DNA from: Bdellovibrionota bacterium
GTDB taxonomy: Bacteria; Bdellovibrionota; Bdellovibrionia; Bdellovibrionales; JAEYZS01
Direction of reading: 5' to 3'
Length of the DNA: 64,000 nucleotides
NCBI GenBank assembly: GCA_040386775.1
Contig: JAZKEU010000015.1
Location: 36,016-100,015 of the forward strand
Position numbers and translations under genes: made by a program. Below are positions 53,193 to 61,806 of this stretch, one piece after another; the first letter of the stretch is position 1; each line of letters begins with the position of its first letter. The notes under the pieces are model-generated. The model saw only the letters and a list, made by a program, of their open reading frames with translations. It searched no databases and was not told where the DNA came from.

Positions 53193-53908
53193 TTATTTCA
53201 AATATCTCTCTATTTGCTCGATATCTTTATCGGATATCTGAAATGGAAAGGGTGGCATCATTTTATTCTTCACTAAAAATTCTGCGGTTCCTAGATGTTC
53301 TAACTTAAGGGGAGCTCTGATGCCTTTTACAGAGTGACATGGGTTGCAGCTTTTTAGATTCAGGTTCATAGAGAGTAAGCCCATCTTTGATTGAAAGGGA
53401 ACGCCTTCACTGAACTCTTTTCCTCCTATGCTTTTAATATTTCCATAAGTTTTAATGCGAATATTCCATAGCTGCAGTTGTATTTTATTTTTTAAACTTA
53501 CATTCAATTGTTTTGAATTAAAATCAGCTCTGATGGCTCTTGGTCCGTTAGAATGACAAGCGTAGCATCTTACTTTGTATGGGATAGATTCGCTCAGGTT
53601 ATTCAGTTTGAGTTCTCCTGGAGGCAATTGGTAGAATCGTGCTTGATAGGGTTCTTTTGTTTTATCAACTACGATTGCAAGTCTATCCCAGTTCGAAAAA
53701 TTCTTGTGTAACCCTTCATGGCTTTGCTGCATTATCCAGGTGTCTTTACTCCACCCAAACACAAATTTTATGCGATTAAATACAGGGCCTCCATTCTTTG
53801 TTTTTGATTCGAGAGATTGAAAAGTAATTTGGGAGTCTGAACAGGCAATAAAAAATAGGCTCAGAATAAAAACTGCTGAGCCTAAAATAAAAAGTATTAT
53901 TTTTTCAT
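53193..53908 (-). pseudogene. Di-heme cytochrome c lipoprotein with start out of frame at a poly-A tract
   Basis: The intact frame (189 codons from a GTG at 53762) has two heme sites, CYACH and CNPCH, and MMPPFPFQISD near the end, a plausible axial Met region. The same frame runs on upstream, without ATG/GTG/TTG, through FILSLFFIACSDSQITF, a lipoprotein signal with lipobox Cys. The only ATG (53906-53908) is followed by six A and reads ATG AAA AAA TAA. One more A would give MKKIILFILGSAVF and restore the full lipoprotein of about 238 residues. So the gene is frameshifted, phase-variable by slippage, or carries a base-call error. Follows the 251-residue exported gene by 16 bases. Confidence 0.7.
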
Positions 53909-53924
53909 ATAAGATAAATTGTCT

Positions 53925-54680
53925 TTAGTGCGAAAGCTCATTTTCTTCTAGATACAAAACATCCAATACTTCTATAAAGATTTCACTTAAACCATCGATC
54001 ATCCACGAGCCTTTCTTTGCGGGGATCGGCTTCACGTCGGGTAGTGTAGCGGCAGAAATGATAATAGGAAGTTGAGCATCCGGAATAGTCGGCGCAGGTT
54101 TCAAGATAGGATCTGGGCATGCACCTCTTCCACAAGTGAAGGACATTAACTCTTCTGTCGGCTGACTGACTTTAAGTATGGTATCAAAGCTGGGTTTGCT
54201 TTTTATAATATGAGCCGCAAAATATTCATTCTTTTCTCCAAAGACGAGATAATCAACAGAGCTTTCGGCTTCTAGCGGATTTAATTTTTTGGAAAAAATA
54301 ATTTTATCAACTTGTACAATGACTGTGCCAAGATTGGTACCGCCTCGCTCAAAATGACCTTTATACAGAGCTGCGGTAAATGATTTTTTACTTTCATTCA
54401 TGATTAATGTTAAATCCATAGTTTCGGGAACTATAGTAAACAAAGTCTGTCCGTTTTTCTTTTTAAGATCATAAAGCTTTAAAGTTTCTGATTGTGGTAT
54501 ATCAGCCAATGATAGCTTCATAATGAGCTGATAATCATGAGGTTTATGAAACATTGGGAGGTGAGAGGCATACGTTGTCTTATCTCCAAACAATAGCATC
54601 CCATGAGTAGCAGGTGCGTCTGCCTGAGTAATTGAGCTTATACAGATGATTGATAATAGTGTTAATATTTTATTTTTCAT
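53925..54680 (-). CDS. Exported protein of unknown function, operon with cytochrome c
   Basis: 251 residues; signal peptide MKNKILTLLSIICISSITQA. The mature N-terminus ATHGMLLFGDKTTYASHLPM, then FHKPHDYQ, is rich in His, Met and Tyr and looks metal-binding. A Cys pair (FTCGRGACPDP) lies at about 187-192. I have an impression of this HGMLLFG-SHLPMFH pattern in exported proteins of other proteobacteria but cannot name a family. Immediately upstream of the cytochrome c lipoprotein, so a periplasmic redox or metal role is likely. Confidence 0.6.
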   Translation of the reverse strand: MKNKILTLLSIICISSITQADAPATHGMLLFGDKTTYASHLPMFHKPHDYQLIMKLSLADIPQSETLKLYDLKKKNGQTLFTIVPETMDLTLIMNESKKSFTAALYKGHFERGGTNLGTVIVQVDKIIFSKKLNPLEAESSVDYLVFGEKNEYFAAHIIKSKPSFDTILKVSQPTEELMSFTCGRGACPDPILKPAPTIPDAQLPIIISAATLPDVKPIPAKKGSWMIDGLSEIFIEVLDVLYLEENELSH

Positions 54681-54752
54681 ATTCTTTCTCCTTTTTAAAT
54701 TCGTAATATATGTTCAAGTTTTTTTAATTCTATTGAAAAGTGCTCTTGCGAC

Positions 54753-55037
54753 TCATTCCATCGATAGAGCAATTGTTTTTATATCGCTTACAATCTTATC
54801 CAAGCTTTGGATAGCCCTTATTAGATCTTGGTTCTGACTGCGACTTCCGGTCATCAGCTCGACTATTCCTATGTTTAAAACTTTTGCTAGATCCATATAA
54901 GGTTCTCCTTGTATTGCTTTTCCATATTCCCAGTCTCTATAGGTAGAAGCCGAAATATTCAATTGTTCAGCGACCTGCTTGAGACTGAGCCCTCTTTTTA
55001 TTCTTAATCTATTTAATCTCTTCCCCATTGTTTCCAT
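54753..55037 (-). CDS. XRE-family transcriptional regulator
   Basis: 94 residues with an HTH_3 domain at 5-60: RLNRLRIKRGLSLKQVAEQL, then NISASTYRDWEYGKAIQGEP. The rest is a short helix. The start may instead be the Met four codons in. It is divergent from the LysR gene with a 69-base AT-rich gap, so both may share and regulate one control region. Target unknown. Confidence 0.8.
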   Translation of the reverse strand: METMGKRLNRLRIKRGLSLKQVAEQLNISASTYRDWEYGKAIQGEPYMDLAKVLNIGIVELMTGSRSQNQDLIRAIQSLDKIVSDIKTIALSME

Positions 55038-55106
55038 GGAGAGAACTTATAAATTTTTATTAAATTAGTAAAATTAATTGATTTAATATAGTGATCGATA
55101 TAACTA

Positions 55107-55973
55107 ATGAATATGTCTTTATCCTCAATACAACTGGAAGCGTTCTCTGCCGTTACGCAAACTTTGAATTTCACAAAGGCTGCGGGTATGCTTCATATTA
55201 CCCAATCTGCGCTATCTCAGAGAATTCTCAATTTAGAATCGGAGTTGGGGACTACCTTATTTATTCGTGATAAATCAGGCATCAAATTAACAGAAGAAGC
55301 GCAAGAGTTGATAAAGTATTGTCAGTTTAAAAATCAATGCGAAGACGAATTTGTATCGAAACTTAAAAGCAAAGATGCAAAACAAATTGCGGGGACCCTG
55401 CGGGTCGGCGGCTTTTCATCCGTGATGAGATCAATTTTTTTACCGGCGGTCTCAGACCTTCTTTCTAAGAATCCTCTTCTAAAATTACAAATGTTGATTC
55501 GCGAAGTGTATGAATTATTTGATCTACTCAAGAGAAGCGAAATAGATTTCATAATCATCAACTCCAATATAGAAAGGGAAGATATAGAAAGTGTTTTTCT
55601 GGGATATGAGGAAAATGTATTGGTACAGAAAAAGAACTATTCAGGAGAAAAAGTTTATCTGGATCATGATGAAAGCGACGAGGTTACTTTCAATTATTTG
55701 AAAAAATTTGCAAGAAAAAGTAAAAAAATCAAAAGATGTTATTTGGACGACACCTACGGAATATTAGAAGCCGTCAAACTAGGACTTGGTTACGCCGTTT
55801 TGCCGAAACATTTAATCGAAAACGAAAAAAACATTGAGGTCATAAATCCTCAGCAGATCTTAAAAATACCTGTCTATCTTTGTTTTTATAGACAACCTTA
55901 TTACACCAAAATGCATCTTTCGTTGGTAGAGAAGGTGGTTTCTGCTTTCAAAGAAATTTTACCTACTTTCTAG
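55107..55973 (+). CDS. LysR-family transcriptional regulator
   Basis: 288 residues. The winged HTH is at 3-62 (SSIQLEAFSAVTQTLNFTKA, then HITQSALSQRILNLESELGT). The effector domain (from about 93) opens with TLRVGGFSSVMRSIFLPAV and includes EIDFIIINSN. The HTH and linker resemble the ArgP type. No target operon is adjacent except the divergent XRE gene, so self- or cross-regulation is the natural guess. Ribosome binding site weak. Confidence 0.88.
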   Translation: MNMSLSSIQLEAFSAVTQTLNFTKAAGMLHITQSALSQRILNLESELGTTLFIRDKSGIKLTEEAQELIKYCQFKNQCEDEFVSKLKSKDAKQIAGTLRVGGFSSVMRSIFLPAVSDLLSKNPLLKLQMLIREVYELFDLLKRSEIDFIIINSNIEREDIESVFLGYEENVLVQKKNYSGEKVYLDHDESDEVTFNYLKKFARKSKKIKRCYLDDTYGILEAVKLGLGYAVLPKHLIENEKNIEVINPQQILKIPVYLCFYRQPYYTKMHLSLVEKVVSAFKEILPTF

Positions 55974-56088
55974 GTATCTCGTGGCTTTTTCTAATATGCA
56001 TTGAAACATACAAGCTTTTTGATTATATATATCCCCATGTTGATCACTTAATCGGTACCTAAGTGTACGTACTGTCAGGAGAAAAATC

Positions 56089-56436
<348 letters not shown>

Positions 56437-56477
56437 AATGTTTTCTTTAACCGCGAATATGACTCACGCTGGAAAAA

Positions 56478-56840
56478 TTAATCTTTTAACTGCACTTCGA
56501 TAGTTTGACCTTGATATTTAAGAACTAGAGACTTTGCTTCTTTTGCAACTTTTTCTTCGGCTAGGCTTAATGTAAACGTTTTTGGAGTATGCTTCACGGC
56601 TGGACAAGCCATTTCAGTCCCGCTAACTCTCAAAACTGCCTCACATGTTTCTACAAAATTTTTTGTCAAGCGATCGTCTCGGCAGATTCCGCTTACGCTT
56701 AAGCTTCCTGTTATATGGTTGCAATCATACAAAATTGTTACATGCAAATCGTCGCCATCAGCAAAAGCGCTAAATTTTGGAGTTTTAGCTTGAGCTCCCG
56801 TCGAAATTAAAATAGCTACGAATAAAAAAAATGATTTCAT
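56478..56840 (-). CDS. Small exported Cys-containing protein
   Basis: 120 residues, signal peptide MKSFFLFVAILISTGAQA, and AAGGAGAG a few bases before the ATG. Four Cys (YDCNHIT, GICRDDR, ETCEAVL, MACPAVK) suggest two disulfides in a small beta-sandwich-like domain. No family recognised. Monocistronic, convergent with the preceding exported gene. Confidence 0.6.
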   Translation of the reverse strand: MKSFFLFVAILISTGAQAKTPKFSAFADGDDLHVTILYDCNHITGSLSVSGICRDDRLTKNFVETCEAVLRVSGTEMACPAVKHTPKTFTLSLAEEKVAKEAKSLVLKYQGQTIEVQLKD

Positions 56841-56951
56841 AAATTTCTCTCCTTGGTTTTTGATACGGATTAAAAATAGGTAACCTTCAAAGGTTTGCCA
56901 ATGACGGATTCAATAAATTTCAATTTTGGAATCGAAAATATAAAAATGTAA

Positions 56952-57068
56952 CGAGGCAATAACGGTCGTGCCCTATCACAATTACGTGATAGAACTTCGA
57001 TGGCTGCTAAAGCCTACGGGATTTCAAAGCTAGCAAACAAATCAGGAATCAATTATTTAACAAGCTGA
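56952..57068 (+). pseudogene. Possible remnant of an HTH antitoxin-like gene
   Basis: An open stretch of 38 codons ends in TGA at 57066-57068. It reads DRTSMAAKAYGISKLANKSG near its end, resembling the helix-turn-helix of HigA-type antidote proteins (A-x-G-I-S-x-L-A-x-x-S/T-G-I). It lacks the rest of such a gene, and no toxin partner is next to it. The call is weak. The remainder of the 250-base gap 56841-57090 shows nothing. Confidence 0.25.
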
Positions 57069-57090
57069 CCTGAGTAAAAGCAACAAGGGA

Positions 57091-57813
57091 TTAATCACTA
57101 GTAAGATTAGGAACCTCGTATTCTTTCGAAGACGGCTCTGAAAAAAGTGGGATTGTATCTAAGCCTTCTTTAAGGCCTTCCATAAAATCATCCAGTCGAT
57201 TTTCTAACGGTTTCGCATTAAACATAAATACAAATGGAGCTTTTCCACCAGGATTTCTAGATGAATTCCATGTGAAATCCTGAATTTGTTTTGCCCATCC
57301 AGATTTTTCTAATTCTGTCCATACAGCACGAGCAGATTCACTAGGGGAGTTGGTTGAGATAAGTATTCCACCTTTTAAGTAAGCAAGCCGCCCCGCCATA
57401 GCATAGAGTGCGGTACCGAGCCCTAATCCACGCGCTTTAGGAAGCAGTTGTATATGGGATGTGTACACTGGGATACGAGTCTTTCCACCAACTCGAGCAA
57501 GCCGAATGCGCCCTATGCTTTCTTCTCCACGATAGACTTCAATCAGGAAACTACCTGTAAACTTACCGTACATAGGACCGTACGAATCACTACTGTTCAA
57601 GTTTACTTTAAACTTTGCTTCTAGAGCCTCTATTCGAGTAATTAGAGATTCAACGGTTCTACCTGTTTCGGCTACTTTTTCATGCTGAGAAGCAAATAAT
57701 TCTGCACATTTCAATTGGGCGTGAGCCGTCCTACCAATTATGGTTACACAACTGATCAAAAGTAATACAGCCAGAATCTTTTTAAGTTGAGTTAAAGTTG
57801 AGCGTATACGCAT
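57091..57813 (-). CDS. Exported GNAT-family acetyltransferase with C-x-x-L-F motif
   Basis: 240 residues from ATG 57813; the frame opens ten codons earlier, but this Met gives a normal signal peptide (MRIRSTLTQLKKILAVLLLI, cleaved at AHA-Q). CAELF follows at residues 36-40. The GNAT core is visible: TGSFLIEVYRGEESIGRIRL, then SHIQLLPKARGLGLGTALYA, whose R-G-L-G-L-G matches the acetyl-CoA pyrophosphate loop. A helical C-terminal tail closes the protein. Acetyl-CoA is cytosolic, so an exported GNAT is unexpected unless it works in another cell. Third gene of the run after an exported methyltransferase with the same motif. Confidence 0.7.
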   Translation of the reverse strand: MRIRSTLTQLKKILAVLLLISCVTIIGRTAHAQLKCAELFASQHEKVAETGRTVESLITRIEALEAKFKVNLNSSDSYGPMYGKFTGSFLIEVYRGEESIGRIRLARVGGKTRIPVYTSHIQLLPKARGLGLGTALYAMAGRLAYLKGGILISTNSPSESARAVWTELEKSGWAKQIQDFTWNSSRNPGGKAPFVFMFNAKPLENRLDDFMEGLKEGLDTIPLFSEPSSKEYEVPNLTSD

Positions 57814-57875
57814 GTTATTACTGATTGCAATCCTGGTACACATAACACTTGTTCGATGATCACTGAATCTGTAGC

Positions 57876-58082
57876 TTATTCGGCCAAAGTTATTGTTCCT
57901 TGGAACTCATTACCTAGAAGATGGTTTAGCGTTTCTAAATCTTTTTCAGAAGTAATTTTGATTCTGTAAGAAACTAAATCTTTATTTTCACCTAAACTGA
58001 CCACCTCTAGTTGAGTTGATTTAAAAATATCTTGAACCTCTTCTTTTGTGCCTGCGAAGATTTTTGAATTCATATTTTTCAT
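57876..58082 (-). CDS. Small cytosolic protein between two exported enzymes
   Basis: 68 residues, no signal peptide, begins two bases after the methyltransferase stop, so it is co-translated. The fold looks like a small alpha-beta domain (EEVQDIFKSTQLEVVSLGEN, then SYRIKITSEKDLETL). Unknown family. A chaperone or immunity partner for a neighbouring exported enzyme is possible but not supported by homology. Confidence 0.55.
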   Translation of the reverse strand: MKNMNSKIFAGTKEEVQDIFKSTQLEVVSLGENKDLVSYRIKITSEKDLETLNHLLGNEFQGTITLAE

Positions 58083-58084
58083 TT

Positions 58085-59173
58085 TTAATGGTCTGATCGG
58101 CGTTCATATATATTGAGGTTTTTTGCTTCGACCAGCTTGAAAAAATCTCTAAAGGAACTGGATTGCAGGCCTGTTAAAAGATAAACGCGAAATTTTTTTG
58201 TTTTGGATAATTGAACAAGCTTTTGTGTGACGATTTCGCTGGTTTTTGAATTTGTTGGGTTAAACATGTATATGTGATCCGCTGGGGGCAAATGAAGCTT
58301 TGCATCTGATAAATTTACAGTGTGAAACTTGACGTTATCAAAACCAAGTGCGGCTGCTGCCTGGTTTGCATATTTCACGCGCTCGCCAACAATTTCAAGT
58401 CCTACAAAATTCACATCTGGACGCAAGAAACCAATCAATAATCCCAGACGACCAATTCCTGATCCAAAATCACTGACCAATTGCCCTGGCTTTAAATTCA
58501 TGGCATCCACCACTTCCAATAGAGCAAACCACGGGGTTTGCTGGCCAGCTCCTGGTGCATACCATATCTCTTCATCACCATATTTTTTTTGGAGCTTAAT
58601 CTGATCAAGATAGTTTTCTGATTCAAGTTCTGCCTTTAGGTTTTCATCCATTTCTTTAATCTTTAATCCAAAAAGAAAATCCAATAATGCTGCATGCTTT
58701 ATCAAAGCCTCTCGATTAAGCCCCTTTAAATAAGCGATTCGTTCATGACTTGGACGTGAAACCAAAGCATTTTGTAAAGCCTCTGTATAAGCACGTTCAC
58801 TTTTATAGAACTGGTCTATAAGTTGCTCTCTGTTCTGCATTGTTCTCTGATACTCGGGCATTTGGTATAAAGTATCTATATCTTCACGGAGTTTATCTTC
58901 ACGCTGATCGTAACTTTCTTTGAAAGAGAAATATCTTTCAACTAATTCTGATACTGTTTTTGTTGAGAGTTGAAGAATCTCTCCTTTCTCCGCTGTAAAA
59001 AGCTGAGCACAAGTCATGGCATCGGCTTTATGGCCATAAAAAGCTATAATGACAACGGCTACAAAAGTTGGCCAAAAACTCTGCTTATTATTGTCTTTCC
59101 TGTCTAATTTTTTTACGAAAAAACAATGCCATAATGACTTTAACACCGAATAAAATATCATGTATTTACCCAA
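58085..59173 (-). CDS. Exported class I methyltransferase (DOT1-like core) with C-x-x-L-F motif
   Basis: 362 residues. The N-terminus carries a hydrophobic core (FWPTFVAVVIIAFYG, about 33-47) and ADA-M cleavage site, then CAQLF at residues 55-59. The leader is long and the true start is uncertain. A helical, coiled-coil-like region (65-200) precedes a methyltransferase core: LVSDFGSGIGRLGLLIGFL, VNFVGLEIVGERV, then HIYMFNPTNSKTSEIV. The motif I and the FNPT motif IV resemble DOT1-type protein methyltransferases. Exported; a role in modifying proteins of another cell is inferred. It lies 63 bases after the phospholipase gene. Confidence 0.72.
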   Translation of the reverse strand: MGKYMIFYSVLKSLWHCFFVKKLDRKDNNKQSFWPTFVAVVIIAFYGHKADAMTCAQLFTAEKGEILQLSTKTVSELVERYFSFKESYDQREDKLREDIDTLYQMPEYQRTMQNREQLIDQFYKSERAYTEALQNALVSRPSHERIAYLKGLNREALIKHAALLDFLFGLKIKEMDENLKAELESENYLDQIKLQKKYGDEEIWYAPGAGQQTPWFALLEVVDAMNLKPGQLVSDFGSGIGRLGLLIGFLRPDVNFVGLEIVGERVKYANQAAAALGFDNVKFHTVNLSDAKLHLPPADHIYMFNPTNSKTSEIVTQKLVQLSKTKKFRVYLLTGLQSSSFRDFFKLVEAKNLNIYERRSDH

Positions 59174-59235
59174 TGGAAGAAGTATGCCAGTTGAATCACT
59201 TGGGATGCGCAGAACGCCAATGAGCGTCCCGGACC

Positions 59236-59787
59236 TTATTCCCGAGCGAAGCTCGTCATATAACTTTGAGACGGAATTTCTTCAATCGACTGAGGGTATT
59301 CGGTGTTCGTATTAGAGCATTTCCAGCTGTCTTCTCCAAAATATTTTACTCCTTTATAGAAAACTTGTTGCGCCAATACATAACAATTATTCCGTGAGAA
59401 ATTTTTTGATTGATCTGCTTCTTGATCGCATAGGGAATACATATTATTTAAAAACTTATCGTCGCAACCAGCTTTTGTTTTTCCATCTAATACTCCATGA
59501 TTGTGGTAGCAGAAATCATGTAAGACACAGGCTTTAAAAAACTCCTGACCCAATCCATAAGCGCCAGTGCACCCATTGGTGATTTGTAAATTATTTGATT
59601 TGTCTTTCAGTTCACAGAAAAGGCCATCACGAACTTTACCAGACAACGGACAAGTCCATATCTTTGTTAAAGTACCATTCTTGTTTTTACAGAAATTTTC
59701 TAATTGTTTTTCATTTGATTGAGGAATTGCCGCAAACACAAAAGTGGAAACAAAATTTAAAACAAACAGCGCTGCTGCAATCTTCAT
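59236..59787 (-). CDS. Exported phospholipase A2-like enzyme
   Basis: 183 residues from ATG 59787, with GGGGGG just upstream; the frame extends eight codons without support. Signal peptide MKIAAALFVLNFVSTFVFA. The active-site block is ACVLHDFCYHNHGVL, with catalytic His90 and Asp91 in C-x-x-H-D-x-C-Y, then AGCDDKFLNNMYSLC. Ten or more Cys suggest several disulfides, as in secreted phospholipases A2. It would cleave membrane phospholipids outside the cell, a sensible weapon or nutrient tool for a predator. First of a minus-strand run of exported enzymes, with a tRNA gene upstream. Confidence 0.82.
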   Translation of the reverse strand: MKIAAALFVLNFVSTFVFAAIPQSNEKQLENFCKNKNGTLTKIWTCPLSGKVRDGLFCELKDKSNNLQITNGCTGAYGLGQEFFKACVLHDFCYHNHGVLDGKTKAGCDDKFLNNMYSLCDQEADQSKNFSRNNCYVLAQQVFYKGVKYFGEDSWKCSNTNTEYPQSIEEIPSQSYMTSFARE

Positions 59788-59962
59788 AATCCCCCCTACA
59801 GATAAAAACATAGTATATCCCTAAAAGTAGGAGTCAAATGAGTTAAATAGACTAACATATATCTAACGATAGTTTGAAGGGGGGCGGCGAAATCTTTCTG
59901 TCAACCAATGTCCGGGTTGGTGTGGTTTTATACAAAATGGTTTCTTTTGATTTTTTTGAAAT

Positions 59963-60039
<77 letters not shown>

Positions 60040-60174
60040 ACAAGTGGTTACCTAGATCGAATGTTATAGGTTATTCAAACCTCAAGGTAAAGCTCTTTTC
60101 TTTAAAAACTTTAGTCTTGTTCTTCTTTTAAACATATTGCTAGGGGTTGCACTCCTTTCATATACTTAAAGCCT

Positions 60175-60690
60175 ATGAAATGCCCAGCTTGTAACTCTCA
60201 GCTCAAAGAATTCACCGTAAACAATATTCAATTGGATGCCTGCCATTTAGGCTGCGGTGGAGTGTGGTTTGATAATCGAGAACTTAAAAAATTTGATGAG
60301 ACTCACGAGCCATCCGTGAACTTGGATATTCAGCCCAAGAATGTACAAAAAAATCCACAACCGTACTCTTGTCCAAAATGTGCAAAGATTAAACTCTTTC
60401 CAAGATTTTCTAGTGTAAAAAGAAAAGTGCAGGTCGATGAGTGCGCGAGCTGTGGAGGAGTGTGGTTGGATGCTGGTGAAATTTCTGAAATCAGAAATGA
60501 ATTCTCAACTGAGGCAGATCGCACCAAAGCGGCAGAGGAAATTTTCAATCACATGTTTGATAAGGATTTAGCCAAAGCCCGAGAGAAAACCCAAAAAGAA
60601 CTTCACAGTACAAAGTTACTTTCAAATGCACTAAAATTCGTTTGTCCCTCGTGGTATATTCCAGGAAAGCAAAAAGGCGGGGCCTTTTAG
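60175..60690 (+). CDS. Double zinc-ribbon (zf-TFIIB) protein
   Basis: 171 residues, cytosolic. Two zinc-ribbon units of the zf-TFIIB type: MKCPACNSQL with CHLGCGGVWFDNRELKKF, and CPKCAKIKLF with CASCGGVWLDAGEISEI. The paired CGGVW-hydrophobic-D motif is the family sign. The C-terminal 50 residues are helical and basic. The function of such proteins is poorly known; nucleic-acid binding is likely. Overlaps the convergent trhO stop by four bases. Confidence 0.82.
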   Translation: MKCPACNSQLKEFTVNNIQLDACHLGCGGVWFDNRELKKFDETHEPSVNLDIQPKNVQKNPQPYSCPKCAKIKLFPRFSSVKRKVQVDECASCGGVWLDAGEISEIRNEFSTEADRTKAAEEIFNHMFDKDLAKAREKTQKELHSTKLLSNALKFVCPSWYIPGKQKGGAF

Positions 60691-61676
60691 TTTTTCTGGC
60701 CTGCAATTTTATGTAGTTCTTGTCTGGTTATTCCTTGATTTTTTCTCTTTACGCGCGAGCCTCGGATATGGTGATGAGCGCAGTTCTTAGAGCAGGTTTT
60801 CAATTCTGGTTTTCCTGAATCTAAACATTTTCCACAAATTTTTTGAGTTTTATCGCAACGAATGCAGCTCACTTGCTTATGAGCCGGCTGTCCGCAATGA
60901 GGGCAGAACGTGTACTTTGTGGAGGCATCGAGATTCGTATCTACTGCCACACGACGATCGAAGACAAAGCATTCTCCATCCCATTGATCCGATTGCTTCA
61001 CGTCTTCAAAGTATTTAAGAATTCCGCCTTCAAGTTGATAAACATTTTCAAAACCTTGTTTCTGCATTTCGATAATCGCTTTTTCACAGCGAATTCCACC
61101 CGTACAGTAAATCAGAATTTTTTTGTCTTTATTAATATCTAAACTTTTAAGTTTTTCTGGGAACTCATTGAATTCATTCATGTTGAGGTCTAGCGCTTTT
61201 TTAAATTTCCCAATCTCAGTTTCATACCAATTTCTAGTGTCGATAACTAAAGCGTCAGGATCATTTTGCAGAATCTCTTCCCATTCTTCCGGGGTGACAT
61301 GATTTAAAAATGTTGTTTCAGGCACCACGGAAGTATCGCCAAGAGTTACGATTTCCTTTTTTACTTTTAATTTAAAAGCCCGAAAAGGCATATAGTCGGA
61401 AATACTATCTTTGTTGGTGAGTTCACCCACGATCGTATCTTTTGCGATATACTCGCGAAACTGTGCACAACCATCTGCTGGACCTGAGATCGTAGAGTTC
61501 ACACCCTCAGTTCCTAATAGAAAAAGCCCTCTGATTTTTAATTCTTCAGCTTTTTTCTCAATCTTTTCCTTGAGTGCCGGGAGATCTTCTCTGTTCAGAG
61601 AAACGAACTTATAAAAGGCACTCACAAGATAACCTTTTTGAGCGTTTGAATTGTTTGATTGAGATTGGTTTTCCAT
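60687..61676 (-). CDS. trhO: tRNA uridine hydroxylase TrhO (rhodanese domain)
   Basis: 329 residues from the Met at 61676; the open frame to 61715 starts at TTG and is rejected. An acylphosphatase-like N-terminal domain (LVSAFYKFVSLNREDLPAL, later LGTEGVNSTISGPADG) is followed by a rhodanese domain with catalytic Cys in ILIYCTGGIRCEKAIIEMQK and FVFDRRVAVD. A Cys-rich C-terminus (CPHCGQPAHKQVSCIRC, then CGKCLDSGK and CSKNCAHHH) binds metal as in longer family members. TrhO makes 5-hydroxyuridine at tRNA position 34 using oxygen. No clear ribosome binding site. Confidence 0.92.
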   Translation of the reverse strand: MENQSQSNNSNAQKGYLVSAFYKFVSLNREDLPALKEKIEKKAEELKIRGLFLLGTEGVNSTISGPADGCAQFREYIAKDTIVGELTNKDSISDYMPFRAFKLKVKKEIVTLGDTSVVPETTFLNHVTPEEWEEILQNDPDALVIDTRNWYETEIGKFKKALDLNMNEFNEFPEKLKSLDINKDKKILIYCTGGIRCEKAIIEMQKQGFENVYQLEGGILKYFEDVKQSDQWDGECFVFDRRVAVDTNLDASTKYTFCPHCGQPAHKQVSCIRCDKTQKICGKCLDSGKPELKTCSKNCAHHHIRGSRVKRKNQGITRQELHKIAGQKN

Positions 61677-61806
61677 AGATGAAGGAATATAAACAATCTT
61701 GAGCCACCATGTCAAATTCGAAAGTACCTTTACTTAGCGAGAATAAACTCCATGAAATTACTCCAAGGGTGACTTTTAAGTGGCTTAGGCATAAAACTTA
61801 AAACTC

